From Paenibacillus urinalis (GTDB taxonomy: Bacteria; Bacillota; Bacilli; Paenibacillales; Paenibacillaceae), in NCBI RefSeq assembly GCF_028747985.1, contig NZ_CP118108.1, forward strand, positions 1,989,501 through 2,053,500: a stretch of 64,000 bases of DNA, given 5' to 3'. Under the pieces are notes generated by a model. That model made no database searches. It was not told the DNA's origin and saw only the letters and a program-made list of their open reading frames with translations. Below are positions 26,414 to 34,856 of this stretch, piece by piece (position 1 is the stretch's first letter; every line of letters begins with the position of its first letter). The translations under genes were made by a program, and so were the position numbers.

Positions 26414-27418
26414 CTATTCTAGTGACTCTATTTCCGACACGAGCTGGGTCAGCTCGGAATAGCTCTCATGCTCGGCCTGACGAATAAGCGGCAGTGCAGC
26501 TCTAACTTCCTCAGGACCGTTCTTAATAAATCGGTTAATGATATCCTCATAGACTTCAAAGGGCTGTGCGTAATCGCAATAGTAATGATTCAGATGGAAG
26601 CGTGACAGCAGATGCTTCACCTTTCCCATCTTACTGAAGGCAAGTACAGGTACACCTGCCCGTAGTGCCACGAGAGTGGGATGCAGCTTGTAGCTGATCA
26701 GGTAATCCATGGACTGAAGCACGTTATAGGTGATGTCTGTTTCCAGTAAGAGAGATAGCGTCTGAACCGAGGCAGCACTGTCAATCTCCTTCATTTTTTG
26801 TTCAAGCAGCTTGCAAGTGCTGTAATCCGAGAAGCTGTTCGAAGGATGGTTGATGACAGGGATGAGTACGATATGGAAGCCCTCTGTGCTTAGCTTAAGC
26901 AGCAGTTGAACCATGGCTTCCATTGGAAAAGAAGGGTAGGAGAACAGACACACTCCGATCGTTTTGCGAACAGAGAATCGTTTCACGGGAAAAGGGTGCT
27001 GTTGGTAGGCGAAGACCATGTCCTGTGCCGTTTCAGGCTTCGAATGAAGCCTCGCGATCGTGGCCAGCTCTTGTGATTTTTGATCTCTGAAAATGGCGCG
27101 TCTTGCCTTCTGAATGTACTGCTTGTGGAGCTCAACTTGATCCGCCGGCCACGTTTCAGGAGGATACGAATCCACGATCCCGACCCCATACAGCCACATG
27201 GGATGCTCGGCTAAGGCAGCTGGGAAATAGTAGCTGCTAAATTTGTAGGGAGTAATCAGATCTCCGCCGCCGATGATAACAGCATCCACCTTTGCAGGAT
27301 CCATGTAGCCACTCCAAGGAAAAAGGGTATGCTTGCTAAAAGCCTGCTGCAACGTTTTGAGAAACAGATCGTCTCCAAAATTGCCCATGCCGTAATATCC
27401 GCTAGCTGCAATTTTCAT
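26414..27418 (-). CDS. Polysaccharide pyruvyl transferase family protein
   Basis: A 334-residue protein of the CsaB/WcaK-type family that transfers pyruvate from PEP to sugars as ketals. The N-terminal GYYGMGNFGDDLFL (residues 7-20) is the family start; IGGGDLITPY, VWLYGVGI-like LYGVGIVDSYPP and the C-terminal SYKLHPTLVALRAGVPVLAF correspond to its conserved GGG and S-x-x-LH blocks. CsaB homologues pyruvylate cell-wall polymers that hold S-layer proteins. The gene lies one base after a glycosyltransferase gene with AAGGAGGTGA in between, so the two form an operon. The acceptor is unknown. Confidence 0.8.
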   Translation of the reverse strand: MKIAASGYYGMGNFGDDLFLKTLQQAFSKHTLFPWSGYMDPAKVDAVIIGGGDLITPYKFSSYYFPAALAEHPMWLYGVGIVDSYPPETWPADQVELHKQYIQKARRAIFRDQKSQELATIARLHSKPETAQDMVFAYQQHPFPVKRFSVRKTIGVCLFSYPSFPMEAMVQLLLKLSTEGFHIVLIPVINHPSNSFSDYSTCKLLEQKMKEIDSAASVQTLSLLLETDITYNVLQSMDYLISYKLHPTLVALRAGVPVLAFSKMGKVKHLLSRFHLNHYYCDYAQPFEVYEDIINRFIKNGPEEVRAALPLIRQAEHESYSELTQLVSEIESLE

Positions 27419-27419
27419 A

Positions 27420-28655
27420 TCATTTCACCTCCTTCTCCAAATGTTCCTTCCACTCAGGATAGAGCGGCAAATGCTGCTGACTGATGCTTCTCGGATGAAT
27501 GACCCGGTGATATACGATATCGTCTGTCAGTACAAACGAATACTGCTTGAGTATTTTTTGGCAGAGAGCAATATCCTCGAATATTCTTCCATAAAGCCCG
27601 GGCAGCACAGTCCATCCGCCAACTCGCTGAAGTGCCTGCATGTTATACATGCGGGGAACAGGAGGGTGAGCATGATTGGCAGATTCCAAATTTCCGTCAA
27701 AATAGTCCGTACTCCGGTAATACAAATCACCATGTTTACTGCGCCGCCATACCCCGCATCCACCTGTTGCGAGTCCTGAGTCTGGATGGAGTGAACTGAC
27801 GGTTAGCAGTGCTTCAAGAGCGTTTGTCGCAAGCCAGTCGTCACCATCCAGCTCCAGCACATATTTTCCGTTTGCTTGCTCCAGCAGAAGATTCATCATC
27901 ACTGCCTTGCCTTTATTTGTATAAGAGTGGATGACGCGAACACGTGAATCCATCGTGAAATGTTCAATAAGCTCGGCAGTATTGTCCGTTGAAGCGTCGT
28001 TACCGATGAGGAGCTCCCAGTTCAGGTAGGTCTGTGCAAGCACGGAACGGATTGCCCACTCTACGGTTTTGCCCATGTTGAATACACTAAGCATGACGGT
28101 TATGAGAGGTGATTGATCGAGCGAGGTCATTGAATGAGAAGCGGGAACGGTGGAGCGTCGTAATACCGAAAGGATGGGATGACGGGAACTTTTATCGCTG
28201 CAGTTGCTAACCTCAGGAGGAGTGGCGAGAACATAATTCCTATGCTGCTGCTTGGAAGGCAGGAACAGAGGCTGAAGTGCTTCAGATAGGCAGGTTATAC
28301 GATTCAACGACGAGCAGCGGGCGTGCAGTTCCCAGCCCAGCCAGAAGGCGGAGGGCAAAGATCGTACATGACCTGTATTTGATAAATTGAAGCATTCCTT
28401 CCGGAAAATAAAGCGGTCCCCTGGGCAAACGACACAATGGGTATCGGGAGATAGAGCATGCAGCTCGGCTTCAAGCCGCTGCTTGGCATAATCGGATAAA
28501 TGAAGAGCAGTGGGAGACCATACGAGCCAATGTGCAGAGCAATGTAATAGCTGGTCACGAATTGATTGATATAAATAGAAAGCGTTGTTGTTATATGCGG
28601 CTGTTCGTTTGCTGAAGGCTGCGCCCGTAAGGTAGACGGTATATTCGCTATTCAT
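27420..28655 (-). CDS. Glycosyltransferase, family 2 domain with novel N-terminus
   Basis: A 411-residue protein. Residues about 182-410 form a GT-A family 2 glycosyltransferase: SPLITVMLSVFNMGKTVEWA, IGNDASTDNTAELIEHF, and the metal-binding ELDGDDWL (Asp270-Asp273). Residues 1-180 are Cys/His-rich in places (HCVVC, CSSLNRITCLSEA) and match no domain I recognise. No membrane segment is seen. ATG 28655 overlaps the upstream glycosyltransferase by 8 bp and the pyruvyl transferase follows directly. The cluster likely builds a short glycan; donor and acceptor sugars are unknown. Confidence 0.8.
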   Translation of the reverse strand: MNSEYTVYLTGAAFSKRTAAYNNNAFYLYQSIRDQLLHCSAHWLVWSPTALHLSDYAKQRLEAELHALSPDTHCVVCPGDRFIFRKECFNLSNTGHVRSLPSAFWLGWELHARCSSLNRITCLSEALQPLFLPSKQQHRNYVLATPPEVSNCSDKSSRHPILSVLRRSTVPASHSMTSLDQSPLITVMLSVFNMGKTVEWAIRSVLAQTYLNWELLIGNDASTDNTAELIEHFTMDSRVRVIHSYTNKGKAVMMNLLLEQANGKYVLELDGDDWLATNALEALLTVSSLHPDSGLATGGCGVWRRSKHGDLYYRSTDYFDGNLESANHAHPPVPRMYNMQALQRVGGWTVLPGLYGRIFEDIALCQKILKQYSFVLTDDIVYHRVIHPRSISQQHLPLYPEWKEHLEKEVK

Positions 28656-29673
28656 GTAATCCTTTGCGCTGAAGGGTTTTGCGTATCACTTCATCTGCTG
28701 CTTCTCCGCGCTGAACCCAAGTATTCTCTCTTGCATAGGCAATTCGTGCTAATTTTGCTGCAGGATCCTCCTGTTCAAATAGCATTTGACCCAGCTTGCC
28801 AATAAAATCCTCGTGAGTCGTTGCCGTAGTAACATACGGCTCCATCCGAATACATTCCGGTAGTGCGGTAGAGAGGACCTTGACTCCAGTAGCCATGTAT
28901 TCGTACGCCTTCACGGGATTAGTGGCAAGGGTGATCGGGTGATATAGGAAAGGAATGACAGCAACATCGATATGCTGCAAATACTTTTTCAGCTCACTAT
29001 GCGGCTTCTCTCCCAGAATGTGTACGTTCGGCAGGGTACCATAGCCCGGGATGTCTCCGTAGGGCGCACCAATAGAGACAAACTGTACATTCGGATATTG
29101 CTCTGCCGCCTTCGCAAACAATGCATGATCGACCCAATAAGCCCAGGCGCCAATATAGGCGACCGTTGGACCTGCAGGAAGATCATGAGGTCTCTGAACG
29201 GCAGGCGTATCAAACATGCTGGCATCAGCCGCATTAGGGATGAGGGTAATGGGTTTGTCGGGGTAGGCTAGTGACAGACGTGTTCGGATCGTTTCAGCGG
29301 TTGCGACCAGATGATCGGCAGATTCAACCATCCGATGCTCGTATTTTGCCCAATGCGGAAACTCGTCACAGCAATCATAGATAACGGCATCCGGCCGATA
29401 GATCGATGCAAGTCTTGTTCTCTGCTTAGCCCAGGTCGTCCAGACAACAACGGGATGCTCTTTTCTTAATTTGTCCAGATGTCTCTTAACAAACGAATGG
29501 TGGTCCGTAAATAAATGTACGCCAGGCTCTACTTCATCCAGCTGACTGTTCATAGGTGCAAGGTTCTCGAAGAACACATGGTGTCCTCTAGCTCCAAGCT
29601 CCGTCATCAGCTGCTGCGGTCGCTGCCGCATAAACTTCCAGTTCATCGTCTTAGGATAGATGATAACTGCCAT
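28648..29673 (-). CDS. Glycosyltransferase (GT-B, GT4-like)
   Basis: A 341-residue GT-B enzyme. The N-terminal domain includes YPKTMNWKFMRQRPQQLM; the C-terminal Rossmann domain has VAYIGAWAYWVDH, NVHILGEKPHSELKKYL and a donor-binding segment FLYHPITLATNPVKAYEYMA with the conserved Lys-Glu region of GT4-type transferases. The gene leads the minus-strand operon glycosyltransferase-glycosyltransferase-pyruvyl transferase. I chose ATG 29673, 11 nt after an unusually long ribosome site; a GTG at 29700 lies before it. The sugar transferred is unknown. Confidence 0.82.
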   Translation of the reverse strand: MAVIIYPKTMNWKFMRQRPQQLMTELGARGHHVFFENLAPMNSQLDEVEPGVHLFTDHHSFVKRHLDKLRKEHPVVVWTTWAKQRTRLASIYRPDAVIYDCCDEFPHWAKYEHRMVESADHLVATAETIRTRLSLAYPDKPITLIPNAADASMFDTPAVQRPHDLPAGPTVAYIGAWAYWVDHALFAKAAEQYPNVQFVSIGAPYGDIPGYGTLPNVHILGEKPHSELKKYLQHIDVAVIPFLYHPITLATNPVKAYEYMATGVKVLSTALPECIRMEPYVTTATTHEDFIGKLGQMLFEQEDPAAKLARIAYARENTWVQRGEAADEVIRKTLQRKGLHE

Positions 29674-29678
29674 GTGAT

Positions 29679-29691
29679 GGATAACCTCCTT
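29679..29691 (-). promoter_or_regulatory. Unusually extended Shine-Dalgarno sequence
   Basis: On the minus strand the sequence AAGGAGGTTATCC matches 12 of 13 bases of the full complement of the 16S rRNA 3' end (AAGGAGGTGATCC). It precedes the GT4-like gene and indicates strong initiation. Confidence 0.6.
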
Positions 29692-29824
29692 AGTCGTCAC
29701 TCTAATTACAGGTTATGCATTGATAGATTAATAGAAACCGGCAGTTGTCCCTTACAGAAATAAATAGTTTAAGGTCCTTTTTCATAGAGTGCCGTTACGA
29801 GATGGAGAGATTCTCTCATATATA

Positions 29825-29855
29825 GATAAGGGTTGAAGCAATTGTTCAACTTATC
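29825..29855 (+). promoter_or_regulatory. Hairpin upstream of wecB
   Basis: GATAA (29825-29829) and GTTGAA (29832-29837) pair with TTCAAC (29845-29850) and TTATC (29851-29855), leaving a 2-base bulge. A short palindrome, GAGAGATTCTCTC (29802-29814), precedes it. Lacking a T-tract it is not a terminator; leader regulation of wecB is possible. Confidence 0.4.
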
Positions 29856-29887
29856 CAATAAGTGAATAGAGGGGGAGTCCTGATCAC

Positions 29888-31003
29888 ATGGAGGAACATC
29901 GAATCAGGGTGCTTGTTGTGTTCGGAACGAGACCTGAAGCTATCAAAATGGCGCCCATAGTAAAAACACTAGAGGCGGCACCTGACATCGAGCCTATTGT
30001 GTGTGTTACCGGGCAGCATGAGGAGATGTTGGCTCAAGTATTGAAAGCATTTGATATCGTACCGCATATTGAATTGAAAGTGATGCGGGAGGCCCAGACA
30101 TTGTACGGCTTGACCGCCCGTTTAATAGAATCGCTTGAGCCTGTCATGAAGGCCGAGAAATACGACCTTGTGCTCGTCCATGGTGATACGTCTACGGCTT
30201 TTTCAGCTGCACTCTGTGCATACTATGCTCAAATCCCGATTGGTCATGTCGAAGCTGGACTGCGGACGTATGACAAATATGCGCCCTTTCCGGAAGAAAT
30301 GAATAGGGAATTCATAGGCCGTGTTGCAGATCTGCACTTTGCACCTACCACTACAGCTGCCAAAAGGCTCGCAAGCGAGCACCGGAAAGAGCATGTTTAC
30401 GTGACAGGCAACACATCCATTGATGCTCTGCGCTGGACGATCAAGAAAGAGTTCGACCATCCACTGTTATCGAAGCTGCATCCTGGAACTAGAAAGATAT
30501 TCATGACCATGCATCGGAGAGAGAACTGGGGCAGTCCGATGAAACAGGTGTTTCAGGCGGTTAGAGAGATCATTGAGCAGGATCGGACACTTGAGCTGAT
30601 TTATCCGGTACATCCGAATCCGGCCGTAAAGGACCTGGCGTTCGAGATGCTCGGCGGAACGGAACGCATTCATTTGATTGAGCCGCTTGATGTGAGCGAC
30701 ATGCATAATATGATGAATCATGCTTATGTTATTCTGACCGATTCAGGGGGGATCCAGGAGGAGGCACCTTCGCTCGGCAAGCCCGTACTCGTCCTTCGTG
30801 ACAAGACGGAGCGGCCGGAAGGTGTCAAGGCAGGTACGCTTCGCTGTGTAGGGACAGAGTATGAAAAGGTCAAGAAGGAGATCGAGCTGCTGTTGTCAGG
30901 AGGAAAAAGATATCAGCGCATGACAAGGGCTGCCAATCCTTATGGTGATGGTCATGCTTCAGATCGAATTGCATCCATTATATTGAAGTATTTTGCAGAT
31001 TGA
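29888..31003 (+). CDS. wecB: UDP-N-acetylglucosamine 2-epimerase (non-hydrolysing)
   Basis: A 371-residue cytoplasmic enzyme that interconverts UDP-GlcNAc and UDP-ManNAc, supplying ManNAc for wall teichoic acid linkage units or surface polysaccharides. Signatures: VFGTRPEAIKMAPIVKTLE at the start, VHGDTSTAFSAAL, VEAGLRTYDKYAPFPEEMNR and SDSGGIQEEAPSLGKPVLVL. B. subtilis MnaA/YvyH is the closest functional parallel. It is divergent from the glycosyltransferase/pyruvyl-transferase operon, and CsaB-type pyruvylation is known to act on ManNAc-containing polymers, so the two units may work together. GAGGGGGA precedes ATG 29888. Confidence 0.95.
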   Translation: MEEHRIRVLVVFGTRPEAIKMAPIVKTLEAAPDIEPIVCVTGQHEEMLAQVLKAFDIVPHIELKVMREAQTLYGLTARLIESLEPVMKAEKYDLVLVHGDTSTAFSAALCAYYAQIPIGHVEAGLRTYDKYAPFPEEMNREFIGRVADLHFAPTTTAAKRLASEHRKEHVYVTGNTSIDALRWTIKKEFDHPLLSKLHPGTRKIFMTMHRRENWGSPMKQVFQAVREIIEQDRTLELIYPVHPNPAVKDLAFEMLGGTERIHLIEPLDVSDMHNMMNHAYVILTDSGGIQEEAPSLGKPVLVLRDKTERPEGVKAGTLRCVGTEYEKVKKEIELLLSGGKRYQRMTRAANPYGDGHASDRIASIILKYFAD

Positions 31004-31101
31004 CGCTAAAGATGAACATTAGCCGTGAACGTAGTATAATATGTAGAAAGATTTCGGTTCTGCAAAAATAGCAGGCAGCGGATGTTGAAAGGATGGATTC
31101 T

Positions 31102-31752
31102 ATGGCTAACACCTATACCTATACTCGGAGAGAGGAAGTCGCAAATGCCATCACCCATGGAATAGGGGCTCTCCTCAGTGTTGCAGCGCTCGTACTTCTT
31201 ATTATTGCCGCAAGTGTGAATGGAACAGCTTGGCATGTTGTCAGCTTTACGGTTTATGGAGTGTCCATGCTGCTCTTGTACATCAGCTCTACCTTCGTAC
31301 ATGCTCTGAAGGATGGCAGAGCGAAGGATCTATTTGAAATTTTTGATCACTCCTCCATCTACTTATTTATAGCAGGAACATATACTCCATTCTTGCTGGT
31401 CGCGATTCGCGGTACACTCGGCTGGACCCTGTTTGGAATCATATGGGGAATTGCCTTGTTCGGTGTAGCGTTCAAGGCGTTCTTCACTAAGCGGTTTCTG
31501 TTCATGTCTACCTTGTTCTACATCGCGATGGGCTGGCTGATCATCATTGCGTGGGCTCCATTAACCGCCGCAATTCCTTCTGGAGGAATAGCTCTTCTTG
31601 TTGCCGGAGGACTTTGCTATACGCTGGGTACGATCTTCTATGTATGGCGCGGCTTTCCGTTTCATCATGCCATTTGGCATTTATTCGTTCTGGCAGGCAG
31701 TGTGCTGCATTTCTTTGCCGTCATTATTTATCTGACACCAATCAGATTATAG
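31102..31752 (+). CDS. PAQR/hemolysin III family membrane protein
   Basis: A 216-residue protein with seven hydrophobic segments. The conserved PAQR residues are in place: EEVANAITHGIG near the N-terminus, DHSSIYLFIAGTYTPF in the middle, and FPFHHAIWHLFVLAGSVLHF at the C-terminus, whose His and Asp residues form a putative zinc site. Bacterial relatives are called hemolysin III or YqfA/TrhA; they act in membrane-fluidity homeostasis rather than as proven toxins. ATG 31102 is preferred (AAAGGA 8 nt upstream); ATG 31093 overlaps the ribosome site. A terminator follows. Confidence 0.9.
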   Translation: MANTYTYTRREEVANAITHGIGALLSVAALVLLIIAASVNGTAWHVVSFTVYGVSMLLLYISSTFVHALKDGRAKDLFEIFDHSSIYLFIAGTYTPFLLVAIRGTLGWTLFGIIWGIALFGVAFKAFFTKRFLFMSTLFYIAMGWLIIIAWAPLTAAIPSGGIALLVAGGLCYTLGTIFYVWRGFPFHHAIWHLFVLAGSVLHFFAVIIYLTPIRL

Positions 31753-31802
31753 ATGCTAAGTAATCTAATATGTGGCTGTAGATCTCAAAAATAAAATCAT
31801 TG

Positions 31803-31846
31803 AGAAGATGACAAGGATTTATGCTTGACATCTTCTTTTGTTTTTT
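31803..31846 (+). terminator. Intrinsic terminator after the PAQR gene
   Basis: AGAAGATG (31803-31810) pairs with CATCTTCT (31829-31836), extended inward by CAAG/CTTG, and is followed by TTTGTTTTTT. Its 3' arm contains the -35 of the next promoter. Confidence 0.8.
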
Positions 31847-31853
31847 GTAAGAT
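31825..31853 (+). promoter_or_regulatory. Sigma-A promoter for ylxM-ffh
   Basis: TTGACA (31825-31830) and TAAGAT (31848-31853) are 17 bp apart, and the start point falls about 50 bp before ylxM. The -35 lies inside the terminator hairpin of the upstream gene, giving a compact terminator/promoter overlap. Confidence 0.8.
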
Positions 31854-31909
31854 AGAGAACGTTAATGAGTGTAAAGTGTTTTTCCTTGACGAAGGGAGTG
31901 TCCCTCAAG

Positions 31910-32266
31910 ATGAGTCAGGAGAATCGGCTTGAGAAGACGAATCGAATCAACTTACTGTTTGATTTTTATGAAAACCTGTTAACTGAGAAGCAGCAGACTT
32001 TTCTGAAGTATTATTTTCATGATGATTTCTCCTTGGGAGAGATTGCCTCCGAATTTGAGATTAGTCGACAAGCGGTTTACGAGCACATTAAGCGTGCAGA
32101 GCAGGTACTTGAAATGTATGAGGATAAACTCGGCTTGCTTGCGAAGCATGAACGACGGCTTATGAATCTTGAGAAGCTTAAGGACATGATTGAATCAAGC
32201 GGGATGACGAGTGAAGACAAACATAGAATGAATGAAATGATGAACCACCTGGAGGTTCTGGAATAG
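31910..32266 (+). CDS. ylxM: YlxM/p13-family putative DNA-binding protein
   Basis: A 118-residue protein with a sigma-70 region 4-like helix-turn-helix: LTEKQQTFLKYYFHDDFSLG then SEFEISRQAVYEHIKRAEQV (about residues 24-65). YlxM is always encoded just before ffh and in streptococci associates with SRP components, so despite the helix-turn-helix it may modulate SRP. ATG 31910 is preferred, with GAAGGGAG upstream; the longer open frame from 31865 lacks a ribosome site. It is 39 bp before ffh and driven by the promoter at 31825. Confidence 0.93.
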   Translation: MSQENRLEKTNRINLLFDFYENLLTEKQQTFLKYYFHDDFSLGEIASEFEISRQAVYEHIKRAEQVLEMYEDKLGLLAKHERRLMNLEKLKDMIESSGMTSEDKHRMNEMMNHLEVLE

Positions 32267-32305
32267 GGATTACCCTTCGCAATATGAACTTTAGGAGGTG
32301 TGTTT

Positions 32306-33679
32306 ATGCCATTTGAAGGATTAACAGCTCGACTTACCAATGTATTCAGCAAGCTTCGCGGTAAAGGGAAAGTAAGTGAGGAAGACGTTAACGAAGCGAT
32401 GCGAGAGGTGCGTCTTGCCTTGCTTGAAGCCGATGTTAACTTCAAGGTCGTCAAGCAATTTATTTCGAAAGTCAAAGAGAAGGCCGTCGGTAAAGAAGTG
32501 ATGGAGAGCTTCACGCCTGGCATGGTCATCATTGACATCGTAAATAAAGAGCTGACCGATCTGATGGGCGGAAGCCAGTCTAAGCTGGCTAAGGCAAACA
32601 AACCGCCGACAGTCATTATGATGGTCGGGTTGCAGGGTGCTGGTAAGACGACAACCACGGGTAAGCTTGCGAAGCTGTTACAGAAGCAAAATGCAAAGCC
32701 GCTGCTTGTGGCAGGCGACATTTACCGCCCGGCAGCGATCAAGCAGCTGCAGGTGCTTGGAGAGCAGCTCAAGGCACCGGTATTCACTTTAGGTGACAAG
32801 ACAAGCCCGGTAGAGATTGCGAAGCAAGGCTTACAGCATGCCAAGGACAACGGTCACGATTATGTTATTATCGATACGGCTGGTCGTCTCCATGTGGATG
32901 AAGAGCTGATGGAGGAGCTTCGGTTAATTCACAGCAATGTGAATCCGGATGAAGTGCTTCTCGTCGTTGATGCAATGACAGGTCAGGATGCAGTGAACGT
33001 AGCAGAGCATTTTAACACGCAGCTATCGCTTACCGGCGTCGTGCTTACGAAGCTGGATGGAGATACGCGCGGTGGTGCTGCCCTCTCCGTCAAAGCAGTG
33101 ACCGGGTGCCCGATCAAATTTATCACCCTGGGTGAGAAGCTCGATGCACTTGAACCTTTCCATCCAGAACGCATGTCCTCCCGAATTTTGGGTATGGGTG
33201 ATATGCTGTCCTTGATCGAGAAGGCCCAGTCGAACATTGATACGGCCAAAGCGAAGGAAATGGAACAGAAGATGCGGACCGCATCGTTCACGTTCGAAGA
33301 TTTCCTCGAGCAAATGGACCAGATCAAGAAGCTTGGACCACTTGATCAGCTCATGGACATGATTCCTGGGATGAGCAATATGAAGCAGACCAAGGATCTT
33401 AAAGTCGATGACAAGCAGATGAACCGGATCGAAGCTATCGTATTCTCCATGACTAGAGAAGAGAAGCAGAATCCAGAGATCATCAATCCATCTCGCCGTA
33501 AACGGATTGCAGCAGGCAGCGGTACTACCGTTGCGGAAGTTAATCGTCTGATTAAGCAGTTCGATGAAATGCGTAAAGTAATGAAGCAATTCAGCGGTAT
33601 GATGGGGCCGAAGGGCAACAAGAAAGCAATGAAGCAGCTTAAAGGACTTGGTAAGGGAATGAAATTTCCTTTCCGTTAA
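32306..33679 (+). CDS. ffh: Signal recognition particle protein Ffh
   Basis: A 457-residue SRP54 homologue that binds signal sequences on ribosomes and docks with FtsY. NG domain: GLQGAGKTTTTGKLAK (from 108), GDIYRPAAIKQLQ, DTAGRLHVDEEL and TKLDGDTRGGAALS. The Met-rich M domain (about 300-457) binds scRNA and signal peptides (GPLDQLMDMIPGMSNMK, SRRKRIAAGSG). ATG 32306 follows AGGAGG by 7 nt. Downstream come rpsP, khpA, rimM, trmD and rplS in the standard order. Confidence 0.98.
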   Translation: MPFEGLTARLTNVFSKLRGKGKVSEEDVNEAMREVRLALLEADVNFKVVKQFISKVKEKAVGKEVMESFTPGMVIIDIVNKELTDLMGGSQSKLAKANKPPTVIMMVGLQGAGKTTTTGKLAKLLQKQNAKPLLVAGDIYRPAAIKQLQVLGEQLKAPVFTLGDKTSPVEIAKQGLQHAKDNGHDYVIIDTAGRLHVDEELMEELRLIHSNVNPDEVLLVVDAMTGQDAVNVAEHFNTQLSLTGVVLTKLDGDTRGGAALSVKAVTGCPIKFITLGEKLDALEPFHPERMSSRILGMGDMLSLIEKAQSNIDTAKAKEMEQKMRTASFTFEDFLEQMDQIKKLGPLDQLMDMIPGMSNMKQTKDLKVDDKQMNRIEAIVFSMTREEKQNPEIINPSRRKRIAAGSGTTVAEVNRLIKQFDEMRKVMKQFSGMMGPKGNKKAMKQLKGLGKGMKFPFR

Positions 33680-33722
33680 GCCGAGCTTATTATATATATT
33701 TTATTGAAGGAGGTGAATTTTC

Positions 33723-33995
33723 GTGGCAGTTCGTATTCGTCTGAAACGTATGGGAGCTCATAAAGCGCCTTTCTATCGTGTGGTTGTATCGGATTCCCGT
33801 TCCCCGCGTGATGGCCGTTTTATCGAGGAAATCGGTTACTACAATCCGGTTGAACAACCAGCAGTGGTTAAGATCGATGAAGATAAAGCACTCAAATGGC
33901 TTCAAAATGGTGCGCAAGCATCTGATACAGTTCGCAACTTGCTTAGCAAAGCGGGTGTAATGAAGAAATTCCATGAGCTTAAACAACAGAAATAA
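33723..33995 (+). CDS. rpsP: 30S ribosomal protein bS16
   Basis: A 90-residue small-subunit protein needed for 30S assembly. [20 protein letters not shown] and [19 protein letters not shown] are the family signatures. GTG 33723 follows AAGGAGGTG. It is co-transcribed with ffh (43 bp gap) and khpA (26 bp gap). Confidence 0.98.
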   Translation: MAVRIRLKRMGAHKAPFYRVVVSDSRSPRDGRFIEEIGYYNPVEQPAVVKIDEDKALKWLQNGAQASDTVRNLLSKAGVMKKFHELKQQK

Positions 33996-34021
33996 TTAGG
34001 TGCTGATAACGGAGGGTATCT

Positions 34022-34252
34022 ATGGAACAATTAGTCGGCGTTATTGCGAAGGCTTTGGTAGATCATCCGGAAGATGTGTCGGTCCGGACACTGGAGAAGG
34101 ATCGCCTTGTTGTCTATGAATTGACCGTGCATCCTGAGGATGTGGGGAAAGTGATCGGCAAGCAGGGGAGGATCGCGAAAGCACTCCGTACGGTCGTCAC
34201 ATCTGCAGCAGTTAAGATGGATAAACGGGTTACCGTCGATATCATATCTTAA
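34022..34252 (+). CDS. khpA: KH-domain RNA-binding protein KhpA
   Basis: A 76-residue single KH-domain protein (B. subtilis YlqC). GKVIGKQGRIAKALRTVV contains the GxxG loop (GKQG) that grips single-stranded RNA. In pneumococci KhpA pairs with KhpB/Jag to control cell division and elongation genes post-transcriptionally. GGAGGG precedes ATG 34022. It lies between rpsP and rimM, its usual place, and is followed by a terminator. Confidence 0.95.
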   Translation: MEQLVGVIAKALVDHPEDVSVRTLEKDRLVVYELTVHPEDVGKVIGKQGRIAKALRTVVTSAAVKMDKRVTVDIIS

Positions 34253-34258
34253 AGATAT

Positions 34259-34298
34259 ACGAAAGGGGGTTAGGATGCATGTCCTAGCCCTTTTTCGT
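34259..34298 (+). terminator. Hairpin terminator after khpA
   Basis: A 17-bp stem with three G-U pairs joins 34259-34275 to 34282-34298; the T-tract is inside the 3' arm (34291-34295). It partly separates the ffh-khpA and rimM-trmD messages. Confidence 0.65.
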
Positions 34299-34346
34299 AC
34301 ATGCTTATATAACTTAGCCTTGTCTAATTGAAATACAGGAGGACCT

Positions 34347-34856
34347 ATGTCACAATTTTTTAATGTTGGAAAAATCGTAAATACCCACGGAATTCGTGGT
34401 GAGCTAAAAGTACTTCCACTGACCGATTTCCCGGAGGAGCGCTTTGCTAAAGGGAGCAAGCTGGTTATCGAAACGGGAGAGGGACAACTGCCTGTAACGG
34501 TAGAGTCAGCAAGACTTCACAAAAATATGTATGTCGTGCGTTTAAACGATTTCACAAACATCAATGAAGTAGAAAAATATAAAGGTATGATGCTGAAAGT
34601 GTCTTCTGAGTATCAAACTGAGCTGAGCGAAGACGAGTTCTACTTCCATCAAATTGTCGGCTGCGAAGTGGTAACTGATGAAGGCGAGGCACTTGGCACG
34701 ATCAAAGAGATCCTGACTCCAGGAGCGAATGACGTTTGGGTGGTCAAAGCAAACAAAGGCAAAGAGATTCTGCTTCCTTATATTGACGATGTCATATTGC
34801 ATGTTGATGTTGTGAATCAAAAGGTAACTGTGCACCTGATGGAAGGATTAGTGTAA
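34347..34856 (+). CDS. rimM: Ribosome maturation factor RimM
   Basis: A 169-residue 16S processing factor that binds uS19 on the 30S head. The N-terminal RimM beta-barrel starts [20 protein letters not shown], and the C-terminal PRC-barrel starts [12 protein letters not shown] and contains GANDVWVV and [20 protein letters not shown] precedes ATG 34347. Its TAA overlaps the trmD start by one base (TAATG), so rimM and trmD are translationally coupled. Confidence 0.97.
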   Translation: MSQFFNVGKIVNTHGIRGELKVLPLTDFPEERFAKGSKLVIETGEGQLPVTVESARLHKNMYVVRLNDFTNINEVEKYKGMMLKVSSEYQTELSEDEFYFHQIVGCEVVTDEGEALGTIKEILTPGANDVWVVKANKGKEILLPYIDDVILHVDVVNQKVTVHLMEGLV

